Positions 1 through 7,693 of a stretch of DNA of 23,727 nt are shown here, piece after piece. The notes under the pieces are model-generated. The model had not been told where the DNA came from and did not search any database. It saw only the letters and a list, made by a program, of their open reading frames with translations. Within the stretch, counting starts at the first letter, position 1. Each line of letters opens with the position of its first letter. The position numbers were made by a program, and so were the translations under genes. Origin of the DNA: CAYRMV01 sp964425255 (GTDB lineage: Bacteria > Bacteroidota > Bacteroidia > Flavobacteriales_D > Crocinitomicaceae); contig CAYRMV010000041.1 in NCBI GenBank assembly GCA_964425255.1, positions 1 through 23,727 of the forward strand, in the 5' to 3' direction.

Positions 1-47
1 TAGTCGGCCTTTCAGGCAAATTATGCTTTATGCAAAATTTGGGTTAA

Positions 48-444
48 ACCGATTGGTGGAATGAAATGGAGGCAATGGGTGTTGAGACAATAGGTTTGAG
101 AGCGGGAATGAGAGCGAAAGCGGGAAAGTGCAGCCCACGAACTACAAAACAAGGCTTTTTTTCGGAACTAAAGCCCGAAGACGGAACAGGCAGCCAAAGA
201 AGGAATTGACGAAATTGTGTGGCGCGTTGATGCCTGTCCCGACCAAGCAAAAAATGAATTTTCAGACAAATTATGCGTCGGGAGAACCGAAATCAAACAA
301 GTATTTAGCAACAAGTTGAATGATGTGCTTTTTGCTAATTAAAATGTGGAAACAGTTGTTGTAGATCTTTATCCATCAACAACCGAAAAGTACATTATTC
401 CCAAACACGCAGGAAAAAAGAAAAGCGGTTTCGCGGCTGCATAA
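48..444 (+). pseudogene. Decayed coding remnants of unknown family
   Basis: No intact gene is seen, but several protein-like stretches survive in different plus-strand frames. One frame is open from 48 to 209 and ends in a lysine/arginine-rich stretch (ending GTGSQRRN, then TGA). A second frame is open from about 164 to 342 (contains EIVWRVDACPDQAKNEF) and, after a single in-frame TAA at 340, continues as VETVVVDLYP... to a TAA at 442-444. One internal stop and a frame change between readable fragments is what a dead gene looks like. The motif tttcaRRcaaattatgc-like occurs at about 11 and 258. I cannot name the ancestral family, and chance open frames remain possible. Confidence 0.3.
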
Positions 445-509
445 ATGAATACTTTGAATGAAAAATAGTTAAAAAATAAAAAATACTTCTCAAATTGATA
501 AGCATCGTG

Positions 510-517
510 TATATTTG
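510..517 (+). promoter_or_regulatory. -7 box (TATATTTG) of the HigBA module
   Basis: TATATTTG is an exact match to the Bacteroidota -7 consensus TAnnTTTG and lies 24 nt upstream of the toxin ATG. That would leave a 5' leader of roughly 20 nt. No TTG at the ideal -33 distance was found (the nearest is at 495-497, too close), so the call rests on the -7 box and its position. Confidence 0.45.
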
Positions 518-541
518 TATAATAAAACTTGAAAATTATAC

Positions 542-862
542 ATGAAAGTAAGGGTAATAACTGAAGTGTCAATATGGGAATATTGTAATGAAAATGCCAG
601 AGCTTTGCCTAGTTTTCTTATCTTTTTAGAGAGAATTAAAAATTGTGATTGGAATGATTTGAATGACATTAAAGCTGATTTTCCCAGTTTAAGTATAATT
701 GGGAATTGTGAAAATGACAGAATTGTATTTGATATTGGAGGTAATAACTATCGGATGATATGTGATTATAACTTTTACAAGAATTGTTGTTTGTATGTTG
801 CCTTTATTGGAACTCATGCAGAATATAATAAAGTAAATGCATGCACAGTTCAACTATTTTAG
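542..862 (+). CDS. higB: HigB-family type II toxin (mRNA interferase)
   Basis: A 106-residue protein of the HigB toxin family, which normally cleaves mRNA on the translating ribosome. The sequence shows the family pattern: an N-terminal beta strand (MKVRVITEVSIWEY), a helical middle with the WNDLNDIKADFPS segment, a core NDRIVFDIGGNNYRMI strand pair, and the diagnostic C-terminal motif FIGTHAEYNKVNACTV. Full family length is about 95-110 residues, so it looks intact. An antitoxin-like HTH gene follows 33 bp downstream on the same strand, giving the toxin-first order typical of higBA. The ATG at 542 follows a TAnnTTTG box; there is no clear Shine-Dalgarno, as usual for Bacteroidota. Activity is inferred from the family only. 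Confidence 0.85.
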   Translation: MKVRVITEVSIWEYCNENARALPSFLIFLERIKNCDWNDLNDIKADFPSLSIIGNCENDRIVFDIGGNNYRMICDYNFYKNCCLYVAFIGTHAEYNKVNACTVQLF

Positions 863-895
863 TTTTAATGTATAGCAAGTATAAAAGAAGTAGAA

Positions 896-1297
896 ATGAA
901 ATACTCAGAAATTATAAACAAAAAACAGTACAAAGAATACAGCCAGCGACACTTGGAAATAGGGAAGATTTTAGGTGCTGGAAAAGGTAATGATGATCTT
1001 GAAAGCGAATATTACATTCTTGATTTGATTATTAAGGATTACACCCGAAAAATCAAAAGTCCCTTTGCTGAATTAACTCCTGTTGATTTGCTCAAAGCAT
1101 TAATGCAAGAGAATGGGTACACTGGTTATAAGCTTTCAAAAGAATTGGAAATCCCTCAATCTATTCTTTCAGAGATTCTTAATTATAAGAGAGGGTTCAG
1201 TAAGGAATTAATTCGAAAATTTGCCACTAAATTTGGATTAAGCCCTGAATCATTCTTTAAAGAATATGATTTAGCAAAAGAATCAAACGTTGCTTAA
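896..1297 (+). CDS. higA: HigA-type antitoxin with C-terminal XRE helix-turn-helix
   Basis: A 133-residue protein with an N-terminal toxin-binding-like region (about 1-60, with the YSQRHLEIGKIL and ESEYYILDLIIKDY segments) and a C-terminal XRE-type HTH (about 65-125). The recognition region reads GYTGYKLSKELEIPQSILSE, then LNYKRGFSKELIRKFATKFGLSPESFF. This is the COG5499-like HigA arrangement rather than the small XRE-only form. It should neutralise the toxin encoded 33 bp upstream and repress the shared promoter; both roles are inferred from the family. The purine-rich sequence just upstream (agaagtagaa) may act as a weak ribosome site. A terminator-like hairpin inside a repeated 102-bp element begins just downstream. 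Confidence 0.85.
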   Translation: MKYSEIINKKQYKEYSQRHLEIGKILGAGKGNDDLESEYYILDLIIKDYTRKIKSPFAELTPVDLLKALMQENGYTGYKLSKELEIPQSILSEILNYKRGFSKELIRKFATKFGLSPESFFKEYDLAKESNVA

Positions 1298-1302
1298 AAC
1301 CA

Positions 1303-1404
1303 TTAGAACAAGTAAATAGAAGGTGGGCGTTAGTCCACCTTTGTTATTTTTATAGGCTTAAATCGTCTGTTATGCTAAAAAACTCAACCACGTGTTCCCA
1401 AAAT
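1303..1404. repeat. 102-bp direct repeat, copy 1, with terminator-like hairpin
   Basis: This segment starts 5 bp after the higA stop and is 92/102 identical, without gaps, to 2397-2498 (counted by eye). It contains a 7-bp hairpin at 1320-1341 (AAGGTGG, 8-nt loop, CCACCTT) followed by tgttattttt, which resembles a rho-independent terminator for the TA operon. Its 3' part contains the palindrome CACGTG at about 1390. The two copies are 1094 bp apart and bracket the second TA module. Confidence 0.85.
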
Positions 1405-1524
1405 ATCGGATAGTGTATCAAAAATTCTACTATATTTATCCATCACAACATGGCAACATACGATAAAATACTAGTTATGCATCAGCATAGAAGTACACAC
1501 TCAATAAAATAATTGTTAAATAAT

Positions 1525-1551
1525 TTGTTTCCTAAATAAGAAACTTGTTTC
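1525..1551 (+). promoter_or_regulatory. Putative TA operator with repeated GTTTC/GAAAC arms
   Basis: Directly upstream of the second toxin gene, GTTTC (1527-1531), GAAAC (1540-1544) and GTTTC (1547-1551) form two overlapping inverted repeats. The 7-mer TTGTTTC occurs at 1525 and 1545, exactly 20 bp apart, about two helical turns. This is the kind of site an XRE antitoxin uses for autorepression. Binding is inferred from position and symmetry. Confidence 0.45.
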
Positions 1552-1552
1552 T

Positions 1553-1918
1553 TTGAATAAAAATCAGCGTTTTGTGGAAGAATATAAATTTAGAGTCAAG
1601 TTTTTGGAAGAAGCAAAAGAGTTTTTGGATAAACAGGACGAAAAATCAAGAGATAAAATTATTTACAATATTTGGAAAGCTCGAAATACTAATGATAAAG
1701 AACTTTTTAAAAAACTTCAAGACGAAATATGGGAATTTAGAACAAAATATAATAAATTTTATTTTCGCCTTTTTGCGTTTTGGGACAAATCAGAAAAAAA
1801 TGATACAATTGTAATTTCAACTCATGGTTTGATAAAAAAGACAGACAAAATTCCAAAAAGTGAAATTGAGCACGCTGAAAAATTGAGAGAAAAATATTTT
1901 ATAAATAAAAAGTTATGA
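1553..1918 (+). CDS. RelE/ParE-superfamily (phage Gp49-like) toxin
   Basis: A 121-residue toxin of the Gp49/HigB-like group within the RelE superfamily, expected to inhibit translation by ribosome-dependent mRNA cleavage. The sequence shows the family signature: FLEEAKEFLDKQDEKSRDKI at the N-terminus, then NDKELFKKLQDEIWEFRTKY, the core strand YFRLFAFWDK, and THGLIKKTDKIPKSEIEHAE near the C-terminus. No ATG lies in frame upstream before a TAA at 1517, so the start is TTG 1553 or GTG 1574; homologous proteins usually start just before the YKxxFLEEA strand, which allows either. The stop overlaps the antitoxin ATG by 4 bp. The gene is markedly AT-rich compared with the core genes downstream, consistent with acquisition. 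Confidence 0.85.
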   Translation: MNKNQRFVEEYKFRVKFLEEAKEFLDKQDEKSRDKIIYNIWKARNTNDKELFKKLQDEIWEFRTKYNKFYFRLFAFWDKSEKNDTIVISTHGLIKKTDKIPKSEIEHAEKLREKYFINKKL

Positions 1919-2223
1919 AAACATACAGTTTAGAAGATTTAACTGATAAATATATCGGTAAAAAAGGTACAAAAAAAAGAGATGAGTTTGAAAATGAACT
2001 TCGTCTTGATTTATTAGGCAAAGCAATAAAACAAGCTAGACAAGAACGAAATTTGACACAAGAAGAACTTGGCGAAATGGTTGGTGTAAAAAAAGCACAA
2101 ATATCAAAAATTGAAAACAGTACAACTGACGCTAGATTTACAACTATTCTAAAAGTTTTTGAAGCATTGGGAGCAAGAGTGATTTTTAATGTTGAACTAA
2201 ATAATAGAAAAACAGCATATTAA
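1915..2223 (+). CDS. XRE-family antitoxin of the Gp49/RelE-like toxin
   Basis: A 102-residue protein whose ATG overlaps the upstream toxin stop (ATGA), so the pair is probably translationally coupled. Residues about 1-35 (SLEDLTDKYIGKKGTKKRDEFENEL) match the usual N-terminal segment of this antitoxin group. Residues about 38-95 form an XRE helix-turn-helix: LGKAIKQARQERNLTQEELGE, then VGVKKAQISKIENS and FTTILKVFEALGARV. It should bind and neutralise the 1553-1918 toxin and repress the promoter region, where paired GTTTC/GAAAC arms lie. Function is inferred from the family and the gene order. The gene is intact and AT-rich like its partner. Confidence 0.88.
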   Translation: MKTYSLEDLTDKYIGKKGTKKRDEFENELRLDLLGKAIKQARQERNLTQEELGEMVGVKKAQISKIENSTTDARFTTILKVFEALGARVIFNVELNNRKTAY

Positions 2224-2235
2224 TTGAATGCCGAA

Positions 2236-2358
2236 TGCATAACAGCACCTACCCACCACGAAGTAGCAGCGAAGCTAAAAGTGGCGGTTCGGTAGTCCCG
2301 ATTGCTATCGGAATCAAGCTTTGTAGTTAGTTTCCCCAAAATGTTGTTATTGGAAAAT
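2236..2358. repeat. Palindrome-rich element downstream of the TA pair
   Basis: A non-coding stretch just after the antitoxin stop. It opens with GCATAACAGC (about 2238) and ends with TGTTGTTATTGG (about 2342-2353), so ATAACA and TGTTAT are complementary near its two ends. Inside are ACCCACCAC pairing imperfectly with GTGGCGGTT, and CCGAT-tgct-ATCGG (about 2298-2311). Its last 24 nt (2335-2358) recur at 2491-2514 with two differences. The layout recalls folded recombination sites (attC-like) or REP/MITE elements, but the match to the attC consensus is imperfect. Confidence 0.4.
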
Positions 2359-2396
2359 GAAGAGGTTAAATACTTGAAAATGAATTAAAATAAAAA

Positions 2397-2498
2397 TTAG
2401 AACATGTAAATAGAGGGTGGGCGTTAGTCCACCTTGGTTATTTTTATACGCTTAAATCGTATCCAATGCTAAAAAACCCAACCACGTGCTCCCAAAAT
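2397..2498. repeat. 102-bp direct repeat, copy 2
   Basis: Second copy of the 1303-1404 element, ungapped, with 10 mismatches. Its hairpin at 2414-2435 (AGGGTGG, 8-nt loop, CCACCTT) keeps the pairing through a G-U, again followed by a T-rich tail. It lies 174 bp beyond the antitoxin stop, whereas copy 1 lies 5 bp beyond higA. The rest of the 2224-2605 gap holds the palindromic element and a promoter; no further gene is seen. Confidence 0.85.
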
Positions 2499-2552
2499 GT
2501 TGTTTCTGGAAAATTTACCTGCAGGTTTTATGAGAAGATGCTTGAAAGTTTA

Positions 2553-2584
2553 TTGTCGTTCCATTTTCTTTTGAACTATCTTTG
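2553..2584 (+). promoter_or_regulatory. Bacteroidota-type promoter of the WG-repeat gene
   Basis: TATCTTTG at 2577-2584 matches TAnnTTTG exactly, with TTG at 2553-2555 spaced 21 nt upstream. The ATG at 2606 lies 21 nt after the box, giving a short leader of about 15-18 nt. Confidence 0.5.
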
Positions 2585-2605
2585 AAGATACTTGTACGGT
2601 AAGTC

Positions 2606-5245
2606 ATGAATCAATTGCTTTTTTTCTTGTTCGTCAGTTTTCATTTTGTATCATTCGGGCAAGAGCAAATTGTTCGCGATCCCTTGGCTTGTTTGTATGG
2701 GCTGAAAGACCGTGAAAACAACTGGTTAATTCCGGCAAAGTACCAGCAATTGTTGCTGTTGGACAAAGGAATTTATGCTTGCCAAGAAGGCGAAAAATGG
2801 GGAATCATTCGCTCCAACGGAAAGAAAATATTACCCGCAAAATTTGAGCAAATTTTCACTTTTTCACCCGGAAAATATTTGATTTCCGATCGTGTCTCCA
2901 ACAATCAGTTTACCTACCAAAAAAAGGGATTAATCGACAGCAATGCGCAATGGATTTTTCCACTTGAATACAGTGCAATCAATCCCTTGGAAAAAGGACG
3001 ATTTTTACTAGTGAAAGTCGTATCATCGAATGAAAATCGATTAGTCTATCAAAGTAGCATCGCCGAAGCAAATGGAGAATTGCTTTTTCCGTATTTGGAT
3101 GGAATTTTGTTGGACCGTTTTTATCTTTCTCCTGTAAATTTGATCGGTGATACGCGCATTGGTTCGGTCACGGTGTCGGGCAATGTTCGCTTGGTGAATG
3201 CATCAGGTAACATCATTTCCGACAGCACTTTTGATATGGGAATGCCTTGTGGTGAGAATTTTATCGTCGTCAAAAACAATCGTTATGGTTTGGTCAATGC
3301 CGCTGGTAAGCTTGTTGTCCCACCCAAATACAAATTCGAAAAAGAAAGTTATGATTATTCAAATCCGCTTTTTTGTCTGCACGGTGACCATCAATTTGTC
3401 TTTGTTGAAAATGGTAAACGCGGCATACTAAATGGACAGTGGAAAGAACTTGTTTCGGCGCAATACGACCAAATTTCTTCGTTGAATTCGATTTCTTTTC
3501 CCGATTCGAAAGGCAGGTATTTGGGCTATCAATATAACACCAAAAAGTATCATTTACTGGACAACGAGGGCATGGTTATGGCGGAAGCTGATACCTTTCA
3601 AACACGCATGTTTCCCATCCCCAAAAAGAATTATTACGAAACTCAAAAACACCGTGTCTACTATGTTTTCGGTATTCGAAACAAGGGTGAACTTCGCTTC
3701 GGAATCCTAGCTGGAGATGGTACTGTTTTATTGAAACCCGAGTTCTTAAGTTTAATTCATCTGTCTAATTCTGAACTATTTGCCTTAAAAGAAAACACAG
3801 AAAAAGAACTACCAACAGGATTTTTACTTGCAGCCGATTCCATCGATTTGAATGCAAAAACACCTCTTCGCATGGTAAAAAAAATCGATCAAACATATTT
3901 ATTTGAAAACAAAGGAAATATCTACCCAATCAGTTATTCGGAATCTTGCTCGTGCTGGGAACAAAGTCCATTTGGAAATCACAATCGAAAAATATGGGGA
4001 GATTACACGCTCTTGGCTGGTACCAATTTTGGAATCGTGTACAACCAGAAAAAAAACACGACTGACATTGTTAAATACATTGACTTAAACACGGGCAATC
4101 TTCCGCTCGTTCAAACTGAAATGGGCGTGAATTTACTGCATCAAACAAAAGGTTTTTTGTTCAATGAAAATCACGTACAAATCAACCAGCAATTCATTTC
4201 CGTAAACCGAATTTGGTGTCAACAAGCAAATGGGAAATGGAAAATATACGATAGCCTCGGAAAACTCCGCACGAAAGAAGAGTTTGATCGAATCGCTTTT
4301 TTCTGGGAAACAATGATTGCTGAGCAAAATAATTTTAAAGGTCTTTTAAACACCGATTGCAAATGGATCATTCAAGCCATGTATTCGGATCTATTTCCTG
4401 TTTCGAAAAGGCATTTCGTCGGAATCACGCGGGGAAATCACGTTTCTGTAATTGACTTAGAACGTCCAAACGTTATTGACACTTCCTACACTTCGTTCCG
4501 AGTAATTTTCCAAGATGCCAAAACCTTGATCTATGGCGTGGAAAAAAAGGGGCAACTGATTTTTAAAAATCATGATGGAAAAGAGATTCAAGCATCTGAA
4601 AAAGAAATCCTAACTCAATATTGGTCTGAGCCGAATCGTACGAATTACACTTTTTTTGTGAATGGTCCTTTTGAACAAAAACCGTTTCTTCAAGCAGCCA
4701 CGGACGAAGCTTATTCCTTTTTCTATCCATTTTATCACCTCAATCTCCAACAAGATCGCCACACGGTTGAGAATGGAATCCACAAATCATACGACGGACC
4801 GCTATATCAACTCAAATTAGAATATGGTTCCCATTCGTGTGTTAGTTTGAGCGCGATGTTACCCAATAACCATTCGGAAATCATACCACTTGAACGAAAC
4901 CGAAAAACAAACGATCCACTTGTCCAAACCGAAGTGTATTTTCACACGAAAAACCTAATTCGGCAAAACATGCAGTGGAAAGAAGTTCCTTTTGATGCGC
5001 TTTTCAACCCCAAAAACAAAGCTTATCAAAACGCTGTTGTGGAAGAACTCGAAAAAAATCCAGATCTTCTTCGTCAATGTAGTGACCCAACAGTTTTGTT
5101 TGAAGGGGCTTCCCATTTTTCTTTTGTGAAAGAAGGAGTCAAATTGTATTTCTTTGTCAATCAATCCAATGCTTTTGAGATCACATTTTCAAGAAAACAA
5201 ATCGAACAAATTCCTACCGCAAAATGGATTTTGGAATGGATCTAA
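2606..5245 (+). CDS. Secreted WG-repeat protein
   Basis: An 879-residue protein with a signal peptide (MNQLLFFLFVSFHFVSFG, probable cleavage before QEQ) and WG repeats. Repeat units, recognisable as (W/Y)G(L/I)-x-(D/N)-x-x-G-x-x-(L/I)-x-P-x-(F/Y), occur at EKWGIIRSNGKKILPAKFEQI-like positions from about residue 65, at KKGLIDSNAQWIFPLEY (about 110), RYGLVNAAGKLVVPPKY (about 226), KRGILNGQWKELVSAQY (about 272), RFGILAGDGTVLLKPEF (about 360) and two degenerate ones near 547 and 578. The C-terminal quarter lacks clear repeats. WG repeats form beta-hairpin arrays of no fixed enzymatic function; the signal peptide places it in the periplasm or on the outer membrane side. It has its own promoter and stops 21 bp short of the convergent gpmI. 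The biological role is unknown. Confidence 0.8.
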   Translation: MNQLLFFLFVSFHFVSFGQEQIVRDPLACLYGLKDRENNWLIPAKYQQLLLLDKGIYACQEGEKWGIIRSNGKKILPAKFEQIFTFSPGKYLISDRVSNNQFTYQKKGLIDSNAQWIFPLEYSAINPLEKGRFLLVKVVSSNENRLVYQSSIAEANGELLFPYLDGILLDRFYLSPVNLIGDTRIGSVTVSGNVRLVNASGNIISDSTFDMGMPCGENFIVVKNNRYGLVNAAGKLVVPPKYKFEKESYDYSNPLFCLHGDHQFVFVENGKRGILNGQWKELVSAQYDQISSLNSISFPDSKGRYLGYQYNTKKYHLLDNEGMVMAEADTFQTRMFPIPKKNYYETQKHRVYYVFGIRNKGELRFGILAGDGTVLLKPEFLSLIHLSNSELFALKENTEKELPTGFLLAADSIDLNAKTPLRMVKKIDQTYLFENKGNIYPISYSESCSCWEQSPFGNHNRKIWGDYTLLAGTNFGIVYNQKKNTTDIVKYIDLNTGNLPLVQTEMGVNLLHQTKGFLFNENHVQINQQFISVNRIWCQQANGKWKIYDSLGKLRTKEEFDRIAFFWETMIAEQNNFKGLLNTDCKWIIQAMYSDLFPVSKRHFVGITRGNHVSVIDLERPNVIDTSYTSFRVIFQDAKTLIYGVEKKGQLIFKNHDGKEIQASEKEILTQYWSEPNRTNYTFFVNGPFEQKPFLQAATDEAYSFFYPFYHLNLQQDRHTVENGIHKSYDGPLYQLKLEYGSHSCVSLSAMLPNNHSEIIPLERNRKTNDPLVQTEVYFHTKNLIRQNMQWKEVPFDALFNPKNKAYQNAVVEELEKNPDLLRQCSDPTVLFEGASHFSFVKEGVKLYFFVNQSNAFEITFSRKQIEQIPTAKWILEWI

Positions 5246-5266
5246 TCGCTTGAAGTTGATTTTTTC

Positions 5267-6784
5267 TTATCCAACCAAATTTCGTCCTGTCATTTCAATC
5301 GGTGAGGCGATTCCCAATCGACTTAAAATCGTTGGAGCCACATCGGCTAAAATTCCATCCTGCAACCGAATATTTTGATCAGTTACCAAAACAACTGGAA
5401 CTGGATTCAAAGAATGTGCTGTGTTCGGTGATCCATCTGCGTTGATCGCAAAATCGGCATTTCCATGATCAGCAATGACTAAAAATTCATACCCCAATTT
5501 ACGACCCGTTTCTACCACTTCTTCCAAGCATGAATCAACCGTTTCAACTGCTTTGACAATCGCATCGTAATCACCTGTATGTCCCACCATATCGGGATTA
5601 GCAAAATTCAAACAGATGAAATTCGGCATTTCATTTTGCATGTAATCCACAATTGCCGCTTTCACTTCGGGCGCACTCATTTCGGGTTGTAAGTCGTACG
5701 TCGCTACTTTAGGTGAATTGATCAAAATGCGTTCTTCTCCCAAAAACGGTTCTTCTTGTCCGCCACTGAAAAAGAAGGTCACATGTGGATATTTCTCCGT
5801 TTCCGCGATGCGTACTTGTGTCCGGTCCAATTTCGAGAGCACTTCCCCCAAGGTATTGCGCAAGTTGTCTTTTTCAAAAATAACCTGAACATTTTCAAAC
5901 GTTGCATCGTAATTCGTCATGGTGTAGAGCGAAACGGGCAACTTGTGTGTATTGTACTCGTGAAAATCACGTTGGGTCAGCATCATGGAAATTTCCCTCG
6001 GTCGATCGGTACGGAAATTAAACGAAATCAACACGTCTCCTGCTTCGATCTTAGCAATCGGCTGACCGTTTTCGGTAATCACAGCTGGTTCGATAAATTC
6101 ATCGGTAATGTTGTTGGCATAAGAGGTTTCAATCGCTTCAATCGCTGATGAAAAATGTGTTCCCTTTGCATTTACCATCAAATGATAGGCTTTCTGCACG
6201 CGTTCCCATCGGTTATCGCGATCCATGGCAAAATAACGACCAATCACGGTAGCTACTTTTCCGGGTAAACCAACCAAAGCTTGTTCCAATTCTTCAACAA
6301 AAGCTTTTCCACTTCTTGGATCACAATCGCGTCCATCGGTAAAGGCGTGAATATACACGTTTTCAACACCTTGTTGCTGCGCCATTTCACACAAAGCATA
6401 GACGTGCTCTTGATTCGAATGAACACCGCCTTTGGAAATCAATCCATACAAATGAACCGCTTTCCCATTGATTTTCGCTTCTTGAAAAGCACGAATCAAG
6501 GCAGTATTTTGAAAAAACTCCTTGTCTCGAATGGCTTTGTTGATGCGCGTCAATTCTTGATACACGATTCTACCTGCACCGATATTCAAATGCCCTACTT
6601 CGGAATTCCCCATTTGTCCATCGGGTAAACCAACATCTTCCCCACTTGTTTTGAGCGTTGCATGCGGGAAGTTCTGCAAAAGTGAATCCATGTAAGGTGT
6701 TTTGGCATGGAAAATGGCATCTGATTGAGAACGATCACCAATTCCCCAACCATCCAAAATGATGAGACCTATGTGCTGTGTCAT
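5267..6784 (-). CDS. gpmI: 2,3-bisphosphoglycerate-independent phosphoglycerate mutase
   Basis: A 505-residue cytosolic enzyme interconverting 3- and 2-phosphoglycerate in glycolysis/gluconeogenesis, of the alkaline-phosphatase superfamily with two Mn2+ ions. Visible motifs are the N-terminal metal-binding LIILDGWGIG (Asp11), the phospho-serine nucleophile in GNSEVGH (Ser61), the substrate segment HAFTDGRDCDPRSG, FNFRTDRPREIS, the metal ligands in NPDMVGHTGD and VIADHGNAD, and the conserved TAHSLNPVPVVLV. The length is normal for the family. Its ATG overlaps the TGA of the upstream histidine kinase gene (ATGA), so it is probably translationally coupled as the last gene of purF-kinase-gpmI. 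Nothing unusual is seen in the catalytic residues. Confidence 0.97.
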   Translation of the reverse strand: MTQHIGLIILDGWGIGDRSQSDAIFHAKTPYMDSLLQNFPHATLKTSGEDVGLPDGQMGNSEVGHLNIGAGRIVYQELTRINKAIRDKEFFQNTALIRAFQEAKINGKAVHLYGLISKGGVHSNQEHVYALCEMAQQQGVENVYIHAFTDGRDCDPRSGKAFVEELEQALVGLPGKVATVIGRYFAMDRDNRWERVQKAYHLMVNAKGTHFSSAIEAIETSYANNITDEFIEPAVITENGQPIAKIEAGDVLISFNFRTDRPREISMMLTQRDFHEYNTHKLPVSLYTMTNYDATFENVQVIFEKDNLRNTLGEVLSKLDRTQVRIAETEKYPHVTFFFSGGQEEPFLGEERILINSPKVATYDLQPEMSAPEVKAAIVDYMQNEMPNFICLNFANPDMVGHTGDYDAIVKAVETVDSCLEEVVETGRKLGYEFLVIADHGNADFAINADGSPNTAHSLNPVPVVLVTDQNIRLQDGILADVAPTILSRLGIASPIEMTGRNLVG

Positions 6785-7683
6785 GCGTAATATGTGAGAT
6801 TAATTTCAAAAATCGAACCGTGAGGTTTATTGGTTTGGTAGGTTAATTTTCCGCCCAAAAGTTTACAGAATTCGGATGCGATATACAATCCCAAACCGGT
6901 TCCTTTTTGCGAGCGTGTTTCTTCGTTTTCAATGCGTACAAATTTCCGAAAAATCGCATCCTGTTGCTCTTTCGGAATTCCTGGACCTAAATCGGAAACG
7001 GTTATTTTGATGTTTCCCTCCGAAAGCTCCGTTTTAAGTAGCGCATGGGGTGAATCTGCTGCGTATTTACAGGCATTTTCCAATAAATTTCGCACAATGG
7101 TTTTGAACATAAATAGGTCTGTTTCCAACGAAAAATTGCGATCTAGCTCTAACTGCACCCAATTTTTTCCATTTTTCGCATTGAATTGTTCGGCCAAATC
7201 GATTAAAAAGGGATTCACATCGATCCTTTCTCGGTGTAATTTAAAGGCTCTGTTTTCAATGCGTGCCGCGGTGAGAATCGTTTCAACGATTTCCTCCAAG
7301 CGTTGATTTTCTTGCAAAGCTTTGTGCAACAATTCGTCGCGTTGCTCTTTCTCAAAATTGCGTTTCAATAAGGTCTGTAAATATAATTTTGTGGATGCAA
7401 GTGGCGTTTTCAACTCGTGGGTTACCGATAGTAAAAAGTTGTTTTGCCGCATCGACAACAAATGATCTTTTTTGATCGAAACTTGAATGCGCCACAAACC
7501 GAAAATCAAAATCAAGAGAAACACCAACCCTTCTCCAACAATCATGAAAACACGGTTGCTGATCGTCTGCTTGATGGTATCGAGTTCTTTGGTGAGTTCA
7601 ATCAAATGAAATCCCCACCATGCAAACTGCACGACAACGTAAATTCCCAATACATAGAAAATAAGTGCCGTTTGTCGTTTCAT
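6781..7683 (-). CDS. Membrane sensor histidine kinase
   Basis: A 300-residue kinase starting at MKRQTALIF. This start lies 10 bp after the purF stop; the longer reading from 7740 would overlap purF and adds a hydrophilic stretch without family character. There are two transmembrane segments (about 5-27 and 45-64) with only a short loop between them, so the input domain is minimal. The HisKA H-box is SVTHELKTPLAS (His89), followed by an N-box RNLLENACKYA (Asn203), G1 DLGPGIP (Asp231), an F-box FRKFV and G2 GTGLGLYI (Gly261). All catalytic motifs are present. No response regulator gene lies beside it, making it an orphan kinase sandwiched between purine and glycolysis enzymes. Its signal and partner cannot be read from the sequence. 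The stop overlaps the gpmI start. Confidence 0.93.
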   Translation of the reverse strand: MKRQTALIFYVLGIYVVVQFAWWGFHLIELTKELDTIKQTISNRVFMIVGEGLVFLLILIFGLWRIQVSIKKDHLLSMRQNNFLLSVTHELKTPLASTKLYLQTLLKRNFEKEQRDELLHKALQENQRLEEIVETILTAARIENRAFKLHRERIDVNPFLIDLAEQFNAKNGKNWVQLELDRNFSLETDLFMFKTIVRNLLENACKYAADSPHALLKTELSEGNIKITVSDLGPGIPKEQQDAIFRKFVRIENEETRSQKGTGLGLYIASEFCKLLGGKLTYQTNKPHGSIFEINLTYYA

Positions 7684-7693
7684 CGCTTCAAAT

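Noticed and set aside
1303..1404. Reading the GGGCGTTAG in the 102-bp repeat as the end of an integron attC site
   Set aside because: No complementary partner (an AAC-type arm) was found upstream at the proper distance, and the GTGG...CCAC arms fold into a local terminator-like hairpin instead.
5756..6148. 130-codon plus-strand open frame
   Set aside because: It lies antisense within gpmI, which has all catalytic motifs; the translated sequence shows no domain or start context.
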